This document shows, in pieces, positions 6,013-6,525 of a DNA stretch of 6,525 nucleotides. The position numbers and the translations under genes are program-made. Below the pieces are notes generated by a model. It saw only the letters and a list, made by a program, of their open reading frames with translations, was not told the DNA's origin and did no database searches. This DNA is from an uncultured Pseudomonadota bacterium (lineage in GTDB: Bacteria > Pseudomonadota > Gammaproteobacteria > Burkholderiales > Eutrophovitaceae). Every line of letters starts with the position of its first letter. Position 1 is the first letter of the stretch. The stretch lies in NCBI GenBank assembly GCA_913057845.1, contig CAJXPC010000104.1, positions 1 through 6,525 of the forward strand, written 5' to 3'.

Positions 6013-6525
6013 GTGAAAGATAAAACACCACCTTCCAGCAGCAACTTCATTAAGTCCATCATCGATAACGACTGCAAAGCTGAGGCGTTTAAAGAAAGAC
6101 GTTGGCGTGGAAAGCCTGGGACCTTATCTGAACAACAAAATGCCAATATAGATTCGGCAAAAATACGAACGCGCTTCCCCCCTGAGCCTAATGGTTATTT
6201 ACACATTGGGCACGCGAAATCAATCTGCCTAAACTTCGGTCTTGCTAAAGAGTACGGCGGTGTTTGTCATCTGAGGTTCGACGATACAAACCCCTCAACC
6301 GAGGAGAGTGAATACGTAGATTCAATTCGAGATTCTGTGAAGTGGCTTGGATTTGATTGGGGCAGCCACGAATATTTTTCATCAGATTACTTTGACCAAC
6401 TGTACAAATTTGCTGTCTCGTTAATTAAAGCAGGGTTTGCCTACGTCGATTCACTCAACGCTGAAGAAATGCGCAAATACCGTGGAACGCTTACTGAGCC
6501 AGGAAAAAACAGTCCATTTCGGACT
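6013..6525 (+). CDS. glnS: Glutaminyl-tRNA synthetase, N-terminal part (3' end outside window)
   Basis: Class I aminoacyl-tRNA synthetase charging tRNA-Gln with glutamine in the cytoplasm. The 171 visible codons run open to the window edge. NFIKSIID (11-18) matches the GlnRS N-terminus. [19 protein letters not shown] (53-71) contains the HIGH ATP-binding motif at 64-67. It is followed by [14 protein letters not shown] (86-94), KWLGFDW (110-116), SSDYFDQLY (123-131) and [14 protein letters not shown] (157-170), all typical of GlnRS rather than GluRS. Compared with E. coli, about 22 extra residues lie between the N-terminal helix and the HIGH strand (roughly 20-50, including RRWRGKPG). The start is GTG: an in-frame TAG at 6004-6006 leaves no earlier start and the next in-frame ATG is far into the domain. 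The Shine-Dalgarno sequence is weak (AGAAAAT). It is divergent from birA. The presence of GlnRS fits a gamma/betaproteobacterium with direct Gln-tRNA charging. Confidence 0.95.
   Translation, partial: MKDKTPPSSSNFIKSIIDNDCKAEAFKERRWRGKPGTLSEQQNANIDSAKIRTRFPPEPNGYLHIGHAKSICLNFGLAKEYGGVCHLRFDDTNPSTEESEYVDSIRDSVKWLGFDWGSHEYFSSDYFDQLYKFAVSLIKAGFAYVDSLNAEEMRKYRGTLTEPGKNSPFRT

Overview
The window looks like a chromosomal piece of a betaproteobacterium, probably Burkholderiales and perhaps close to Alcaligenaceae, with a moderate to low GC content (judged by eye). This rests on the CoaX sequence, whose GTATT motif lacks the preceding Asp as I recall for Bordetella/Burkholderia enzymes; on the birA-coaX gene order followed by a small membrane-anchored gene; and on the GlnRS sequence. 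No mobile element, CRISPR array, rRNA or tRNA is visible, and almost all coding sequence belongs to well-known families.

Region 1 (1-3402, + strand) holds the last three genes of a Yej-type peptide ABC importer: the C-terminal part of permease YejB (cut by the left edge), permease YejE, and the fused double ATPase YejF. They are spaced 21 and 26 nt apart and are surely co-transcribed. The periplasmic binding protein YejA would be expected just left of the window. Together they form an inner-membrane importer of oligopeptides.

Region 2 (3482-5484, - strand) is a cofactor operon read birA > coaX > small membrane protein, with gaps of 54 and 50 nt. BirA attaches biotin to carboxylases, CoaX makes phosphopantothenate for coenzyme A, and the 66-residue last gene looks like the anchor part of a SPOR-type protein without its SPOR domain. 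It converges on yejF across 79 nt.

Region 3 (5485-6012) is a 528 nt gap between the divergent birA and glnS. No ORF above about 20 codons and no RNA gene is recognisable in it. It holds several inverted repeats and a plausible sigma70-type promoter for glnS.

Region 4 (6013-6525, + strand) is the first 171 codons of glutaminyl-tRNA synthetase, starting at GTG and cut by the right edge.

I do not see a clear undescribed system. The points most worth a second look are the acidic, apparently non-DNA-binding recognition helix of BirA, the SPOR-less small gene, the His in the CoaX GTATT motif, the extra N-terminal segment of GlnRS, and the repeat-rich birA-glnS gap.
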